Shown piece after piece: positions 5,677 through 6,512 of a stretch of DNA of 6,512 nucleotides. Every line of letters starts with the position of its first letter. Within the stretch, counting starts at the first letter, position 1. Both the position numbers and the translations under genes were made by a program. The stretch covers positions 1 through 6,512 of the forward strand of contig CALJFV010000244.1 in the NCBI GenBank assembly GCA_938074515.1. The letters run 5' to 3'. This DNA is from an uncultured Flavobacteriaceae bacterium. GTDB lineage: Bacteria > Bacteroidota > Bacteroidia > Flavobacteriales > Flavobacteriaceae. Under the pieces are notes generated by a model. That model was not told where the DNA came from and made no database searches. It saw nothing but the letters and a program-made list of their open reading frames with translations.

Positions 5677-6512
5677 TTATTTAAGCAGTTCTGCGACTTT
5701 CTTCCCTATTTCTGCTGGTGAATCAACCACGTGAATACCACATGAACGCATAATTTTCTTTTTGGCCTGGGCAGTATCGTCACTTCCTCCAACAATTGCT
5801 CCTGCGTGACCCATGGTTCGTCCTGCAGGGGCAGTCTCTCCGGCAATGAACCCAACAACAGGTTTGTCACTGCCACTTTGGGCATACCATTGAGCCGCAT
5901 CAGCCTCAAGTTGTCCTCCAATCTCACCGATCATCACTACGGCTTGTGTTTCAGGGTCATTGATAAGTAATGACAAGGCCTCTTTGGTTGTGGTTCCAAT
6001 AATCGGATCCCCACCAATACCAATGGCTGTAGTTACTCCAAGGCCTTGACGTACCACCTGATCAGCCGCCTCATAAGTCAAAGTTCCAGATTTAGAAACA
6101 ATACCGACTGGTCCTTTTTTGAAAACAAAGCCCGGCATAATGCCAACTTTAGCTTCCTCTGGAGTAATTACACCGGGACAGTTTGGGCCAATTAAACGGC
6201 AATCACGGTCTTTAATATAATCTGCAGCTTTAATCATGTCTGCTACAGGAATTCCTTCAGTAATGGTTATAATCACTTTGATCCCTGCCTCAGCCGCCTC
6301 CATAATTGCATCGGCAGCGAATGCCGGCGGAACGAAAATAATACTTGTGTCCGCACCAACCTTTTCCACAGCCTCGGCAACTGTGTTAAATACAGGACGT
6401 TCTAAATGGGTTTGCCCCCCTTTACCCGGGGTAACACCACCCACGACATTGGTGCCGTACTCGATCATTTGGCTGGCGTGAAATGTCCCTTCACTCCCTG
6501 TAAATCCTTGTA
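5677..6512 (-). CDS. sucD: Succinyl-CoA ligase alpha subunit (5' end cut by window)
   Basis: SucD pairs with the beta subunit SucC in the TCA-cycle enzyme that converts succinyl-CoA, phosphate and ADP or GDP to succinate, CoA and ATP or GTP. The frame stays open to the right edge: upstream of the first in-window ATG (6466-6468) it continues as [14 protein letters not shown], the family's CoA-binding N-terminal motif, so that ATG is internal. About 277 residues are visible and roughly a dozen N-terminal ones are missing (usual length about 290). Landmarks, numbered from the Met at 6468, are [10 protein letters not shown] (94-103), [10 protein letters not shown] (125-134), [10 protein letters not shown] (150-159), GEIGG (181-185) and the phosphorylated active-site His221 in GHAGAIVGG (codon 5806-5808). 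The protein is intact to its normal C-terminus, VAELLK. The nucleotide specificity resides in SucC and cannot be read here. No sucC is visible downstream, so the beta subunit must be encoded elsewhere. The promoter lies outside the window. Confidence 0.97.
   Translation of the reverse strand, partial: QGFTGSEGTFHASQMIEYGTNVVGGVTPGKGGQTHLERPVFNTVAEAVEKVGADTSIIFVPPAFAADAIMEAAEAGIKVIITITEGIPVADMIKAADYIKDRDCRLIGPNCPGVITPEEAKVGIMPGFVFKKGPVGIVSKSGTLTYEAADQVVRQGLGVTTAIGIGGDPIIGTTTKEALSLLINDPETQAVVMIGEIGGQLEADAAQWYAQSGSDKPVVGFIAGETAPAGRTMGHAGAIVGGSDDTAQAKKKIMRSCGIHVVDSPAEIGKKVAELLK

Noticed and set aside
5706..5927. Minus-strand open frame of 73 codons inside sucD
   Set aside because: It lies out of frame within the conserved, clearly coding C-terminal half of sucD and its translation resembles nothing.
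6236..6481. Plus-strand open frame of 81 codons opposite sucD
   Set aside because: It is antisense to a highly conserved gene; the low-complexity Ala/Ser/Thr-rich translation is what the reverse complement of such a gene gives.

Overview
The window looks like an ordinary chromosomal segment from a Bacteroidota bacterium, most likely of the Flavobacteriales or a close relative. The reasons are the moderately AT-rich composition, A-rich translation-start regions without clear Shine-Dalgarno sites, a candidate TAnnTTTG-type promoter box, and protein sequences (SucD, a prohibitin-type SPFH protein, a large VWA membrane protein) that read like flavobacterial versions. This placement rests on remembered family resemblance, not on a search.

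Layout. Bases 1-89 hold a strong intrinsic terminator for a gene left of the window and a candidate promoter for the next gene. A complete dihydrolipoyl dehydrogenase gene (lpdA, 90-1466, + strand) follows. It converges on a block of five minus-strand genes, and one perfect 19-bp inverted repeat (1506-1547) appears to terminate transcription from both sides; one arm includes the last codons and stop of aroQ. Read in its own direction, the minus-strand block is: sucD (succinyl-CoA ligase alpha subunit, cut by the right window edge), fabG (3-oxoacyl-ACP reductase), a 677-residue membrane-anchored VWA protein, a prohibitin/SPFH membrane protein, and aroQ (type II 3-dehydroquinate dehydratase). 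Gaps are 72, 23, 14 and 15 bp, so the last four genes are very probably co-transcribed and sucD may be part of the same unit.

Function. lpdA and sucD belong to central carbon metabolism: LpdA is the E3 subunit of 2-oxoacid dehydrogenases, and SucD uses the succinyl-CoA made by one of them. FabG serves fatty-acid elongation and AroQ the shikimate pathway. The less understood pair is the VWA protein and the SPFH protein: adjacent, both predicted to be inner-membrane anchored with their main domains in the periplasm. That pair is the only part of the window whose biology is not textbook. I see no mobile elements, CRISPR arrays, RNA genes, frameshifts or evidence of a new defence or biosynthetic system. 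Coding density is high and no gene-free stretch exceeds 90 bp.
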